From Isoetes taiwanensis (Eukaryota; Streptophyta; Lycopodiopsida; Isoetales; Isoetaceae): DNA of 64,000 nt. This document shows, piece after piece, positions 43,860 through 56,185 of this stretch. The notes beneath the pieces are model-generated. The model was not told where the DNA came from and made no database searches. It was given only the letters and a program-made list of their open reading frames with translations. Numbering within the stretch: position 1 is the stretch's first letter; the number at the start of each line of letters is the position of its first letter. The stretch is from positions 14,492,386-14,556,385 of the forward strand of contig JAJEKV010000003.1 of assembly GCA_021234155.1 (NCBI GenBank). Direction: 5' to 3'. The translations under genes and the position numbers were made by a program.

Positions 43860-45055
43860 CATTGTTCAAAGAAGCATGAAAGCAAGAATTGGGAATTCTG
43901 GAACCTTTCACTCTGAAACTCCTTGGATCAACTGCCATCTCTTTCGCCTCGGCTCTGTCTTTTTTTTGTTTATCTTGTTTGATGTATCTAAAGTGTCCCC
44001 TAGGATAAGTTCACTCGCTCATTTTAGATGGCACTTTATATTAGTCAAATAGGAAAATAAAAAAGGGAGTAAGCCTGGAGTGCAACCTTGGCTTAGCTTT
44101 GTCCACACATTTTTGAATGGCTGTCGACTAACCAGGCTTGCTTGTATTGTCAATGGCAAACAATGTAGATTTCTCGGAATCCTTGCTACCTCCTCTAGAA
44201 AGAGCGAGCTTTGCTCTCGCTCTCTTTTAGAGACTCTCTATCTTAATGTAGCTTAGTGTTTTTGCTAGGTTACATTACACAGAGAGGCTCTAAATGGGAG
44301 ATGGAGCATAATTCGTTCCTTCTAGAGGTGGAAGTTCTCATATGCAAGTCGCTATAATGTCAGAGGTGAGAGCGTTCCCAAATTTCAAGCCGTAGTGGTG
44401 CCTGAACTTTGTCCATGCAGCTGTTAGGCGCCAAATCATGGAATATTCTAACTCCTGCTATTAATGGAGAACCTTGAGTAGCACTGTGACTTGAAATTAG
44501 AGGACGTATCCCCTTTGGAGTCATGGTAGATTGTACAAGGATAGAGGTAACAAGATTTTTGAGTACTCTATTTTATTGTGGCCATGGATGATACAGCCTG
44601 GTGGTTGCTTGTGATTCTGTAGCTTGAAGTTTGTGAGATGATGGTGAGATGAGTCACAGGTGCGGTTCTTAAACGCTAAGGTCATCGAGCTGTGTATTAG
44701 CTAAGTAAAAAGTGAATCAAAACATCTGGACAAATAATGCCTTACCTTTGACATCTGGACTTCTAGTCATGCCTTCTTTCCTTTGAACATCATGGTAGAT
44801 AAAATCATGGTGACCACTGAAAAGAAGGGACTGATGTAGAGGGACAGATGCCATTAGGGTTAGTGGCCCAAGCATGGAGGGGTTCATCAGAATTCATGTG
44901 GTTGATGACTAGAAACATCGAGACTTCCTTATCTTTATTTCCCCCCCTCTTTGGGCAATGTAGCTTAGTTACATTCTAAGTTCCATCGTTCAAAGAGGCA
45001 TGAAAGCAAGATTTAGGAATGTGCGATGCTTTCACTTTGATTTTCCTTACCATGA
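43860..45055. repeat. Direct repeat pair about 1.1 kb apart, no gene between
   Basis: Segments at about 43860-43930 and 44985-45055 share GTTCAAAG.GGCATGAAAGCAAG-type sequence and an nTTTCACTnTGA part. The DNA between them holds no supported ORF. They could be ends of an old insertion or a segmental duplication. Confidence 0.5.
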
Positions 45056-45140
45056 TATATGCCACTATGCATGGATAATACAGTTGATTGGGGGCCTTGT
45101 GAACCTTTCTTAACCAGAGTACGTCATAATCATCAATAGT

Positions 45141-45815
45141 GGATCGTGTATCTTGTGAACCCTCCGAGTCAGAATCCTCTCGACTGGTCTGTAATTGTTT
45201 GGCCCCTTGGCATGCATAGATTACTTCTTATCAGAATATTCTATAGCATGCGAAGGGGCAAGCAGCAACAGAAGTCAAGAGGGTTCTAACCCGATGAGGG
45301 TTCTCAAGGCATTACAGTCGACTGAGGTGATGGTGATGATCAGGATAAGATTCGTTCTCAAGGCAGTTAGGTCGAATGTTGAACATGAATCACATGTGGA
45401 TCATGTATCTTGTGAACCCTCCTCAGGATCAGATTCATCTCAACTGGTCTGTGGCTTTTTGGCCCCTTGGCATGAACAGATTACTTCTCATCAGCAAGAT
45501 TCTGTGGCATGCGAAGGGGCAAGCAACAACAGAAGTCGAGATGATTCTGATCCAGGGAGGGTTCTCAAGGCACCACAGTCGACTGAGGTGATGGTAATGA
45601 TCAGGAGATGATTCGTTCGAGGCACTTAGGTCAAATGTTAAACCCGAATATCACATGCTGATCATGTATTTTATGAACCTTCTCAGATTCGTCTCAACTG
45701 GCATGTGGCTGTTTGACCCCTTGGCATACGTGGATTACTTCTCATCAGCAAGAATCTGTGGCATGCGAAGGGGGGCAAGCAGCAACGGAAATCAACACGA
45801 TTCCGATCCACATAC
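45141..45815 (+). repeat. Three tandem units of about 260 bp with an open frame through two
   Basis: Units start near 45141, 45398 and 45659 (GGATCRTGTATCTTGTGAACC). Each contains TTTGGCCCCTTGGCAT, GCGAAGGGGCAAGCA and AGTCGACTGAGGTGATGG. A 139-codon frame (45195-45611) spans two units; the peptide ACEGAS.NRS, then RVLKA.QSTEVMVMIR recurs 87 codons apart. No family is recognised. A decayed repeat-bearing exon or a satellite are both possible. Confidence 0.8.
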
Positions 45816-45974
45816 AGTTCAACAAGTTTTTATGCAAAGCAAGTAGTAAACATTACACATTCCTCCACATACATTTTAGTGAAATGGCCATCCACCAACA
45901 CTTAAATATAGTTTACCTTATTTTCCATGGATTATGAAATGCCATTTCAAACAATTTGTAGTGCTTGAACTTCA

Positions 45975-46703
45975 CATTAGGATAAAAGAGTGCAGTGGCT
46001 AACTAGATGGAATGTCCAGGAGCACATGTGCATCCAGGTAGAAACAGAGGCAGATCGTGACAGCCTGAGATGTTACCTTGATGCTTGTTTCTCCAAAGAA
46101 GCTTTGGGATTCCGGGCTCGAGCAAGTCAAAACAAACACATTACAAGCAAAGACATAAATCCCACATTAGAACGAGGCCCACAAAGGCGCTACCTACGTT
46201 CACATCTCGCCCATGAAAAGCGCCGGGCATATCGCCACCATTCGCGACAGGTGCCCACCATCTCCTGGGATTGAGGCAGTCGATGGATTGGGGAGCCACG
46301 TCGATAGGGTTTGTCGGTCTTTGCTGCCGAGGGGAGATGTTGAGGATGAGTGTCACACTTTCCGAGCTGCCCAAAGATATGATCGATTCGGACACGCTAT
46401 ATGCTAGTTGATTAGGCCCGATGAGCCGCTACACATGATACTTGGCACGACTTGGTTAAGCTCACTTTCGGATCATACATTCAGGGAAGTAATCGGACTT
46501 GAGGGCTCGGATATGCTCCCCACAACCATTTAATTGATGTCGGCCTTCTTATTGCTGCCCGCGGTTTTCCCTCGAAAACCCTTCCGGGCGGGGTTTTTAA
46601 TCCGGCGATAATGTGATCTAGCTGCGCTTTGTATTGGGTCCCATAGGCCGATTGGTCTCCGTGGACGATAAAAACAATTCTATTCTATTCTATTCTATTC
46701 TAC
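45975..46703 (+). mobile_element. Non-LTR retrotransposon 3' end, copy 4 (ATTCT tail)
   Basis: The plus strand carries the end of ORF2: WLTRWNVQEHMCIQVETEAD (about 45990-46050), then GDVEDECHTF..QRYDRFGHAI (about 46335-46400). This is the C-terminal zinc-like motif seen in many LINE ORF2 proteins. A 3' UTR follows with CCTTCCGGGCGGGG and the terminus GGTCTCCGTGGACGATAAAA, then ATTCT repeats (about 46677-46702). The same ORF2 blocks, UTR and terminus occur on the minus strand in copy 5. Stops show that it is dead. Confidence 0.78.
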
Positions 46704-46714
46704 AATGGGATCTA

Positions 46715-49180
46715 CGCTGTAAGTTTTTTTTTTTTTTTTGGTGGACATCCATTTGAAAAAAAGCTCTATATATACATTTTCAGCATCACATTGGAAGCAC
46801 TGCATGGCTCAATTTAGCAGTTTTAGAGGCATGGTTGGGCCTTTAATTTTTTTTTAAAAAAGGAAAGGCTTAATTAGAATGGACGTCCTAGAATTTAGTA
46901 TGCCTATCATTGTTGCCAGACCAGCTTTTATTTTGATGGTCTTTTTTATTTTACTTTTCTCATCATATTTTCTGTTTGCAGATCGTTTTTTTGCTTTCAA
47001 AATTTCCTCAAAGGCAACCAATCACATCTTCAGAGGTAATTCGCAAAAACTTCTTTCGTTTTCTCATTTTGGGAAACCGTATCCGTATACTGCCGCAATG
47101 CATTGGCAAGTTTTTAAAACAAGATTTTTATCCTCTGTGCTGGAACAGGCGTTTTGCAAGTCTATAGCCAGACCATCTTGCATTATGACCTATTCCTATT
47201 AGGATGAACATGTTTTTCAATGCTTGGCATATGTACCTTTTTTAATCTTTTGTCAATCAGTCTTGACATTTGGCATGTGCTCCAAGTGCTGTTACACTTG
47301 AAAACGCGATAATTGATCCTCTAATGCTATGCATGTGTCCTAAGAGGTATGCTTTTTATTGTTGTTTATGCTCTCCATTGTCTTAATGAGATTCCTTATG
47401 TAGAAATGGTTTTGGAAACAATAGAACAACATGATTCGTGTGACAAAAGTCTAATGAAAGTGGAAATCACAGCAAGAGGAGGTGCATTATCTCTTTATTC
47501 TTCATCGATTTAAAATGCGTGCCGCTTTTACTATTGAACTACAATTTTTTTATTCTCTAGAGTTACAGCAACTATCCACTGACTTCTAGGTCAGGACTTA
47601 GCTGGGAGGTTATTGCTCTTGCTTGCAGGTCCTCCTCGCAAAAGGCAAAAGAGAAAAGGGCCTCAGAAAGTGCTTGAAAAGAAAAAAAAAATATATAAGG
47701 GTTAAGTCACTGCAAAGGTAATGCATATGTAGTTAATGTACTTATCTATATATGTGTTCTTGTCTGTTTTTAGAAATTTCTAAGCCATGTACGATAACCA
47801 GCTTACAGATCATTACAATGAGTTCTCATTCAAATCAGTATAACAAGTCATTACATTTTTTGCATTCTAGAGGATACTTATGGATATATTAAGTCTAAGA
47901 TGGTACAGACGAATATTTGAATTTCCCCTAGAAAGCTTGCATATCCTTATTCTGTATACCCTTGTTGACAGAGTTCTCAAATGCCCATATGGTTTATAAA
48001 TTGTGCCTACTCTGAATTGATGTGAGTTGTGTGAGATCAATGTTATCTGGAATACATGTGATTGCATTTATTGCATGGTAGGAAAATCTTTCTTGGCATA
48101 ATTTATGGTATGCAGTTTCTGAGCTTCTCTACAGCTTCAACATTTTCTAAGTTTCCTTCATATATACGGGGTGCTTATATCCCGAGCTTCGAAGCCATAA
48201 ACCTTTATCCGATCATTATCTAATGTGAAGGTCAGAAAATGCTACTTTTCCCAACTTACTGCTTCAAGGTTCTTATTTCTTTTAACAAAAAATTTATCCA
48301 GCTGTGGAATCAAACAGAAAAATGGTTTTGCACTGCCAAAAGTTTTTTAATAAATTATGCCTGTTCTACAGCATATATAGGCACATCAAACAAAAGATCA
48401 AAATTGAGCATTTGGTGTTGGACCATTTTTTATTATATCAATATAAAAATCTAGCCTTCAAAAACAAAAAAGTTGCCCCTTCAGATGGAATGGTATGTTT
48501 CTTTGACTACAAACATAAATAGTTGTAACTACCAACATGTTTATGTGCATTCTCTTGCTTTTTTTGAAGTATTAAAGCATAGTCAAGACTCAAATTCTTA
48601 TAACAGATGGTCCACAATGGTCCACAGAACATGCCATAACCCCAACTATTTATCAACATTTGATCCATCTCAAAATGATACCTCTTGGTACATGTGTACT
48701 TTTTTGCAACTCTTTGCCCTGACCCTCAGGAGTTGCAGGTGTTGGCCTGGCTCTTGTTTTGGGGAGTTCAGTCGGGAATGAATCGTGTGTCGCCATGATC
48801 CTCTAGTCGCCCATGGAACCACTAGACCTCGGGAAGGGGAGATGGAACCCTTCCTACCTCATCGGACTAGGGAGATGCAATCCGGAATGGTCTCAATGGG
48901 TTATACCATGAGACTACGTATCCAGCAGGTTATAGTCATGCCAGAGCCCGATCTAGCCAGTCTGCAAAGTATGCACAGGAGGGGCACATGTAGTGGTCAA
49001 CCCTAGCCATTATTTATAGCCAGCCCCGCCATTGTTATATCTCGGTCTGCTCTATCTTGTGGCCCAGCCATCAGTCTACTTCCTTACGAGTCTGAGCCCG
49101 GGTAGAAGCTCTCATGTTTTATGGCATGTTGATATCTTTGTGTATTTATGGATGTACGGATGTGCTACCCTTCGAGGTAG
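46715..49180. other. No recognisable gene; possible LTR-like GC-richer block 48780-49100
   Basis: No family is recognised. Around 47637 a TTGCAG acceptor precedes a basic open peptide (PPRKRQKRKGPQKV), which may be a decayed exon with a nuclear-localisation-like run. At 48780-49100 the base composition rises and a TATTTATAG word is present, as in LTRs or promoters. No boundaries could be drawn. Confidence 0.3.
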
Positions 49181-49189
49181 TTAGATGTA

Positions 49190-49421
49190 TTGTTGTTGTT
49201 AGTGCTGACATTATATGCTTCCGCTGTTATAGAAAGGGCAAGGCACCTTCGTGTCCCCTTCCTGCACTGGGGATACCTTGGGTGTGGGATAGATGAAGGG
49301 CCCATGCGGCCAGAGGGTTGGATGGGGAGTTTCCTACGAGATATACGACCGGGCGTCGTATATTTAGTAGAGAGTGTCACAGCATCAGTAGATAAAGATG
49401 GAAAATTATACGGGACCATGT
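49190..49421 (+). other. Exon-like open frame between an acceptor and a GTAAGT donor
   Basis: A TTGTTGTTAG acceptor (about 49201) opens a frame of some 73 codons containing VPFLHWGYLGCGIDEGP, then GWMGSFLRDIRPGVVYLVES, then KDGKLYGT. It ends at GGGACCAT|GTAAGTTTG (about 49421), a strong donor. Amino-acid composition is that of a folded protein. I do not recognise it, and no neighbouring exon was found. Confidence 0.35.
49341..49363. other. Hairpin-forming inverted repeat
   Basis: ATATACGAC and GTCGTATAT are separated by five bases (CGGGC), a perfect 9-bp stem. It lies inside the exon-like frame. No function is known. Confidence 0.6.
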
Positions 49422-50616
49422 AAGTTTGATTTTCAATGCCAATTGTTGTTGTAAACAATATTAGAAGAAATTCTTCTCTCTCCCATTATTATAGTCTTCT
49501 TTGATTGTCCCAGTAATAAAACTCTTTAACAAAGCTCTCCTGCTTTCTTGGAATGTTAAAATGTAAATGTCATTACCATTGAGCATTAACTACAATTACA
49601 GACAAGATAATTGTTTTTGGTGCATAACGGTTTGCCAAGACACATTATATCATGGGATGATACAATCAGCACAACCCAATAATACAAATATCCAGTAGCA
49701 TTATGTATTCCAGTTGAAATAGTTGCTTATAAATTTTGCTAATTTCCATCTTGTCCGAGTTCATTTTCTGCAAATTGATAGCAATCCAAAATTATAAATC
49801 TGACTGTTACTAATAAAGTAAATTGAATTGAATTGAGTTGATTTTATCGTCCACGAAGACCAATCGGCCCATGGGATCCAATAAAGGAGCACAACAGACA
49901 TATTACTGTCTGAATTAAAAAACCTTCACCCCGAAGGGCTTTTGAGGAAAAATCGTGGCAGTAATAAGGATGCTGATAAACTGTAAAAATATACATTTAT
50001 GAAATATACATAGATGTCAGCTGAGCTGAGTGTCCGAGGCCATGGCCGAGCCCACGTCTCCATTGTCTCCATGAGCTTATGAAGGTATGATCCCAACATC
50101 CATACCGAAGATGTATTCAATAGCACATGCAGCAGCTGGTCGGGCCTGAACAACTCAGCATAACATATACAGATTTAATCATATGTTGGACAGCTTTGCA
50201 GAGTATGACACTCATCTTCAATTGATCCCCCTCTCAGCAATAACAAACCCTATCCTGGCATGGCTCCCAAATCCATCTGCATGTCTCGATTCGGAGACAA
50301 TGTGCGCCTGTGCGAATCAAAGCAATGAGTCTGCACTTCTTCATAGGTAGATGGGTACGTAGGTGGCATTATGGGCCTCGTTCCAATCTAAAGTTTGTGT
50401 GGTGTTGATAATATGCTGTCTAGACCTAGGGCACTAGCATCTCAAAGCTTGCTAAGAAAGCAAACGTCAAGGTATTGACTTAAGCTATGACGATCCACTT
50501 CACTTTGCACCTGTATACAACTGTGCTCCTGCACATTCTATCTGGCCAGTAACTGAGCTCTCATTTCCCTCTAGCAGGCCTTGAGGCCCTGCGGCCCTAT
50601 TGCTACGGTGTAAGCC

Positions 50617-50664
50617 AAGTTAGGGAGGCAAGCATCGTCCAAGTTAGGGAGGCAAGCATCGTCC
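50617..50664. repeat. Perfect 24-bp tandem duplication
   Basis: AAGTTAGGGAGGCAAGCATC plus GTCC occurs twice in tandem (50617-50640, 50641-50664), inside the non-LTR copy. Confidence 0.92.
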
Positions 50665-50739
50665 ATGAGCAGGCAAGAAATGCACATGGATGTTGAAATT
50701 GCATAGATCTACTATAGACCTTTCTTTAAAACTCGACCT

Positions 50740-51860
50740 TCCCAAAACTGCTTTGGTTTTTATTCTTTTGCAAATTATAGAATACAGTGATTGCATATTT
50801 AGAGAAATGCTACAACACAAACGACTAACTGTAAGCCATAAATGTTATGGGAGATGTTGTTTTTTTGGTTTGAAAAAAAAAATCAAGATTCAAAAAACAT
50901 TGGCAGTTCATAAATAAAATATAAAACATTAAATATAGCACAAATCCTTCACACACTAAAACAATAATTTTCATTTTTTTTTTGCTTTGATACAAAACGC
51001 GGCTAATAAAGCACAGCCACCATAACATCATCTCCCAAAGTACAAAATGTATTTGTCTTAGTTTCAATATCTTCATAAAAGCTTACTGCACTACAATGAT
51101 ATTTCGCATATAGTTTGCAATGCTGCCTTTTGCAGGTCTTTTGGCTTGTTCAGTTATGGCTAAGCTCTAGAAGTAACCAAGCCTCTCCCGTTCATCTTCT
51201 CTTTCCTATTCTGCTGCATGAATCCAAAAGTGACCCTAAATTCTACTATACATACACCTGGAAAGCCAGATAAATTTAGTTTATGATCAATTCAACAGAA
51301 TCTGTCGGTGAACCATCAAAATGTATGTTCCAGAATCAAGCACAAGTTCAAGCTCAAGCATAGAAAGATTCAAGCTTATTAAGATTAAGCAAACTTTTGA
51401 GTCTAGGAATTACATCACCCCTTGCAACTATCTACGTCAGCCCATCTCATCTGGGCATCCTCTAAAATGCAAACGACTGTCCAACAAAAACTCCTAGATG
51501 CCTTCGCATTTGTGGGTTTGAAATAATAAGGCCTTAAAAAATATAAACCAAACAATTCTTGAAAAGTTTGTTACGTTTAAAAATAACAAGGCTTAAAAAG
51601 ATAAACCAATATAATAATATAAGCCCTTAAAATAATATAAGCTTCTTTATTTTTCTTTTCATTTTTTTTACATCTCTTCCTCTATACTTATATAAACTCT
51701 CTATGGTTCAACATGCACAAAAAACCCCTATTTTTGAATAACCTCAACAAAAAACTTGAAAAAACCATTTGCCAACGTAATGCTAAGTTGTAGATTTGTA
51801 GTCAGTGTGAACCTGCTAAATAGATAGAAATGCTAGATCTAAGCTTTACTAACAAACTAA
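50740..51860. other. Gene-free insert within non-LTR copy 5, bounded by 60-bp direct repeats
   Basis: Similar segments of about 60 bases (core TGTTGAAATTGCATAGA, then CTATAGA) lie at about 50678-50735 and 51860-51918. The DNA between is AT-rich and shows no ORF2 sequence. It could be an insertion, or decayed ORF2 DNA bounded by a duplication. Confidence 0.45.
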
Positions 51861-52257
51861 TGCACATGAATGTTGAAATTGCATAGACCTGCTATAGATC
51901 TTCCTGCAAAGCTCGATCTTTACATTGGACACCTTGGGGGACTCCCACACTATTGTTGATGACGTGGTCTGATGCTGGCATTCGAGATGTGACTATCTCA
52001 TATAGCCTAAACATTGCATTCTATAGCTCTTAGGATACTCTCAATTGCATTAATCTCTCCCACATCTTCTCCCTAGGACCGTTTCGAATGCCTTTGCGGA
52101 AACCATGCAGCAGCAATATAAGTTGTGTTGTTTATTTCTGTTGTCCTCTAACAGGGTACGCAAAGTGAAAATGTAGTCTATGGTGGAGTATTTAGATTTA
52201 AACCTTGCATGTCCAAGTGCGAGTACCATTGCTTTTTTTGACCATGATGTCAATGGC

Positions 52258-54010
52258 CATTCAAGAATTTTGACCCGATCGACTATTCTTACAAGGAATA
52301 TCCACGACAAGTAGCAGAGCGCCACTCATATGCCAGAGATTCATTGACCGATATCGAAGCATACAACACTCTCAGGCAGGCGGTTCAACAACAACTAATG
52401 ATATCGGAAGGGCAGGAACCGTTGCCAGGTGCAAGCATTCTCAACAAGATCATCGAATCAACCACTCTCTTTTGTAAGGAACGAATGCATTAATCTTGAA
52501 AGCTCTTTGACCATGCAGGGATTTTGCCATTTTTGACATATCTACAATAAAATTTTGAATCTGTGTCTAGCATTATTTTTAGATCTTCTTACAAAGGAGG
52601 ATCAACGAGAAATATTCTCAAGAACTTCGGCCTAGGATTGAAACTTAAGGACATCAAAGATCACTTCAAATTCAAACATCAACAGTGAGAATAGCTCCAT
52701 CAGTGTTTTTTTTTCAACTTCCAATCATGTTTCAAATTATGTTATGTCTGATGTAACTCCTTAGATATCCCTACATCATAATTATACGTGTTTTTGCCTT
52801 GAAAATTTATATCGTGAAGTTAATCAACATAGCAATGACATAATACTATGTCCATGGCATAAGAGACATCTATGATGAATGTTTTTGCAGCTAGAAATTT
52901 TATAACACCTTCACAGAACCCACTAAGCCAAGGATAAGCCTCTAACAGGATGTCAAAGAATTAGTTTGGCAAAGTGCAACAAGAAGTCAAAATGACACAG
53001 GCAGAGATAAATCGACACCTGGTAGAAATGGGTAGACAGATGTGAAAACTCATTTAGATTGTAACTTCACTTATTAGAGGGGAGGAACATGGGCCACAAC
53101 TACCACCTTATTAGGGAAAAGAACAACAACCCGACAATCAGCCCGAACAACAACCTGCCCCGGCATCATCCAGTCACAAGAAGAGAAAGAAAAGAAGCAT
53201 AAGATCTCAAACCTCTTCGAGCTCCAATAGATGACAGTTTCGATAGCACTTCAAATAGCAGCTGAAACAGCGGATCGAATAGCTATCATAACAGACATAA
53301 ACATTTACAAGAAGAAAATAGATAGCACAATGAGCAATGTGTGGAAAATACATAGGCTCGAACAATTCTCAGGCAAAGACAGATCAGGCATGGAAGCTGA
53401 AGCTTGGTTGGATGAAATGGAAGTGTTCGGAAGCTCGTATGGTATGAAGAACAAAGATATAGGTAGCAACTGCTAACTTGATTGGACTAGCATGCGTTTG
53501 GTGGAAGGGATATACGAAGTCAAACAAGCTCCATAGTAATAATTGCCGATTTAAGACCTTCAATAAAGCTTTCCATAAGCATTACGTGCCTTATTGTCAT
53601 ATTAGCAGGCAAATACAATAGTTCTGTCATCTAGACTAGAGGATTTCGTCAAGTGGCCAAGTATACAGAGGAATTCTTGAGGCTATAGCTGAATGTGCCT
53701 AGGATAACAGAAAGATAGGCAATGGACGGCTACGTAGAGGGGCTAAATAGCAATATTAGAAGGCTAATCCATGCCATAAATCCTAGGACAATAGAGGAAG
53801 AAAAAGATAAGACCTTGAATCTAGAGGAAATACTCAAACTCTGGCAAACAAATAGGTGTATTACGACAAAGGAAAGTCTACGAGTTTTTACAACCCAAAA
53901 TTGGCAAGCCCTAAATGACTGCGAAATTCAATTTGCAGCTACATGTTGCAGCCAGGCCACACCAGCAATAGCCACGTGGAAGGTTCAACATAGTGGACGA
54001 AATTCTTGAA
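52258..54010 (+). pseudogene. gag: Second chromovirus copy: extra gene plus gag, diverged
   Basis: The plus strand repeats the 5' organisation of the minus-strand element. 52272-52500 has DPIDYSYKEYPRQVAERHSY, then RDSLTDIEAYNTLRQ (compare DLIDYFYQKVPRG and RHSYAGETMSDIAAYEYIRQ). 52585-52688 has RNILKNFGLGLKLKDIKDHF (compare RNILRNVGKGLRLKDAKNFF). A TTGCAG site at about 52893 precedes gag (ARNF), then MTQAEINRHLVEMGRQM, KKRKKRSIRSQTSSSS, KKIDSTMSNVWKIHRLEQFS, MEAEAWLDEMEVF and, at 53722, MDGYVEGLNSNIRRLIHAIN. Many stops are present. No protease or pol follows. Divergence from the first copy is large. Confidence 0.8.
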
Positions 54011-54559
54011 GCAGTATTGAAGCCTGTTGTAACCAACTCCCACTGCTTCAAAAAAAGTAATCTATGTGAATGATCCATCTTGTCTTCATGTTGCAAATAG
54101 GCCACCCAAGTGCCTCTGCTTGCAGTTACGAAGGAGTAGGAACGGATAGTCATCTATCAGATCGTCGCCTTCTAAATTTTGCCGGCTTAACCACTCCTTT
54201 CTAAATCTAGCATGCATTAGATGATCCTACACATAGCGCTTGCCATGGCGAGTACCGCCACAAAGGCAAGCTGTCAATGAGCTTGGGGAGTTGAACCCCA
54301 GCGCAATGCCAATGCTCATCCAGGCATAAAGGATATCTCAGGAAAAAGGATCGCCCTTATGACCAGGGGTCAAAGCCCACTGAAAATGGACAAGTGTTAG
54401 CAACCAAATGCAACAAACAAGCTTCTCTGAGACAGGGCAGCAAATCAAGAAACAACACATATTTATGAGGTCACCAAATGTACATGTGGCACAAATGCCA
54501 CCTACGTCAAACTGCACAATAGAAAAAGTACATACACCAGCAAGAGCACAAAGGTCTAG

Positions 54560-56181
54560 TTCATAGGCTGCCCAGATACAGCATGCCTGATGACGGCATC
54601 AAGCTGGCGGATCTCTTGGGTCAGTAGGCCTCTAGCAAGGCTCATATGTGATCTCAGTGCCTACAGCTCAGACATTGGAGCCCCAAGCTCCTCCCAAGCA
54701 ACACTGGAAATCGCAGAATCAATAGCCACGTAGAACCTGTCAACTGCCTCCTCAGGATCCTAAGCGAAGCGACAATTCTGTGGGCCTCGGTCCCAACCTG
54801 TGCAATACTTGTTATGAACTCCTCTGCAATGAAGACTTGTTCACCCTCTAGAGGATACACCTGAGGATCAGGACGGAATGCATCAATCCTGGCACTAATC
54901 AAATCAGGGTCCAAGCTTAAGACAGGACGGGTCGTTCTCCCCCGTGGAATTTCCATTGCTCCGTATGTCAACCCTGCAAGAAGGCATCGCTACCGCAAAT
55001 CATCCTCAAAGAAAACAAAAGAAACAAACGACTAAAGCTGTATAGCAAATAAAAGACACATGGAATCACCCTGTGGTCCCTAGTGTGAATGGGGATGTAA
55101 TACACACCATGATCTGGAATTTCAAGCTCTAGGCTGAAGGATGGATCACGAAGATCCTCAAAGTTATAATCCATCTCATCAGATGGCACGGAATCATCCC
55201 AGTGCCATCGGCGCCCAGGCCCATTCCGTTCCACAGCCACATGCCATGCAGGCAAACCAAACAGGATAGTCCTGACATCAGATGGCATGCAGTGGGCGGA
55301 GTCCAAGAGAACCCTCCACGCAGCATGAACTCTATGCTCATTCACATGAGCATTGTTGGAAAGAATGATCTAGCTGCTGCTCAAAGTGTACTTTCCACTC
55401 CTGAGCATCTGCAAACAGTAAACGTCAGGCTAGAAGTGAGTCTACGACCACCGTGATAAAGTACAAAGTGTGCTACCTTATTCAACAGGTTCCTGTTGTC
55501 CAAAACACACAGGCCTTTTGTGTCCCCAGCATCCCATCTTAGATAGAGATCCTTCCCCTTCTCAATCATTAATTTAGATACGTATGGAGGTGACAAGCAA
55601 CATGCCCTCAAAGCAGTATAACATGTTATTCTTTAGCACTTTGCACACTAAAATAATACCGATTGGCTTGGAGGTCTGCAGAAGACCCCCTCTCAAGAGC
55701 AACAGCACCAGCCACATATCTTCTATTACAAAATGATGAAAGGGCATCAAAAAAACTAAGTGGGACATCTTGGCCTGACAGGCCCAATGTCACAGAGACG
55801 TCAATTGCCTCCCAATTCATTGCAAGACTAGGCATGGCAAGGGAATTACCAGTCTCCACATAACCTGAATCCAGAGGCATGGAACCAGAACCAGAGATGG
55901 GCACATGAACAACAGGAGCCTTGCCCTTTCTGGTTGCTCTCCTCATGGACATGATCACTGAGACAATCAACAAACCAAAAGACTAAGCAAGAATAATCAC
56001 TGACGTATGCCAGACATGCAGAATAAAATGTTTGCCCGATGAAGAAACATAAGAAATAGAAGTGGCCGATACCCTTTTGAAGCACATGGGCATGCCGACA
56101 CCTGCAGATAACATAATTAGAATGGAGGTCGTTGATCGCCATATGCATAGGGCGCACACGCTCCTTTATCTGCCGCTGCAC
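54560..56181 (-). pseudogene. Unrecognised multi-exon gene or recent pseudogene
   Basis: The minus strand gives good exon-like blocks with matched splice sites. The first coding block (about 55950-55662) starts MRRATRKGKAPVVHVPISGS and ends near ANR|GTATTA. The next (about 55605-55463) has PPYVSKLMIEKGKDLYLRWD and ends AAG|GTAGCA. The next (about 55410-55073) follows TTTGCAG, with HAAWRVLLDSAHCMPSDV, WHWDDSVPSDEMDYNFEDLR and IPDHGVYYIPIHTRDHR|GTGATT. The last (from about 54977) has YGAMEIPRGRTTRPVLSLDP and, after a frame change near 54770, DPEEAVDRFYVAIDSA. An upstream exon may start at 56181 (MQRQIKERVRPMH). One stop in the third block and the late frame change suggest early decay. The family is not recognised. 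It abuts a foldback element. Confidence 0.5.
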
Positions 56182-56185
56182 TTTC

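Larger units (their letters stand above)
49819..52250 (-). mobile_element. Non-LTR retrotransposon, longest copy (copy 5, TTCAA tail)
   Basis: The minus strand shows RT at 52250-51950: KYSTIDYIFTLRTLLEDNRN, LYCCCMVSAKAFETV, then in another frame FRLYEIVTSRMP and NNSVGVPQG. ORF2 C-terminal blocks lie at 50560-50000: NVQEHSCIQVQSEVD, LIALIRTGAHCLRIETCRW, SIEDECHTLQSCPTYD and ELFRPDQLLHVLLNTS. The 3' UTR has CCCTTCGGGG and ends GGTCTTCGTGGACGATAAAA, followed by TTCAA repeats (49819-49841). The spacing from RT to C-terminus fits a LINE ORF2. Many stops and frameshifts are present. The 5' end is truncated in RT next to the gypsy fragment at 52258. Confidence 0.85.

Noticed and set aside
45195-45611. 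Annotating the 139-codon frame as a gene
   Set aside because: It consists of tandem repeat units without a recognised family, start context or splice sites, so it is listed as a repeat only.
47637-47705. Basic peptide exon after a TTGCAG acceptor
   Set aside because: It is short, runs into an A-rich tract and a stop, and has no donor or partner exon; chance is likely.
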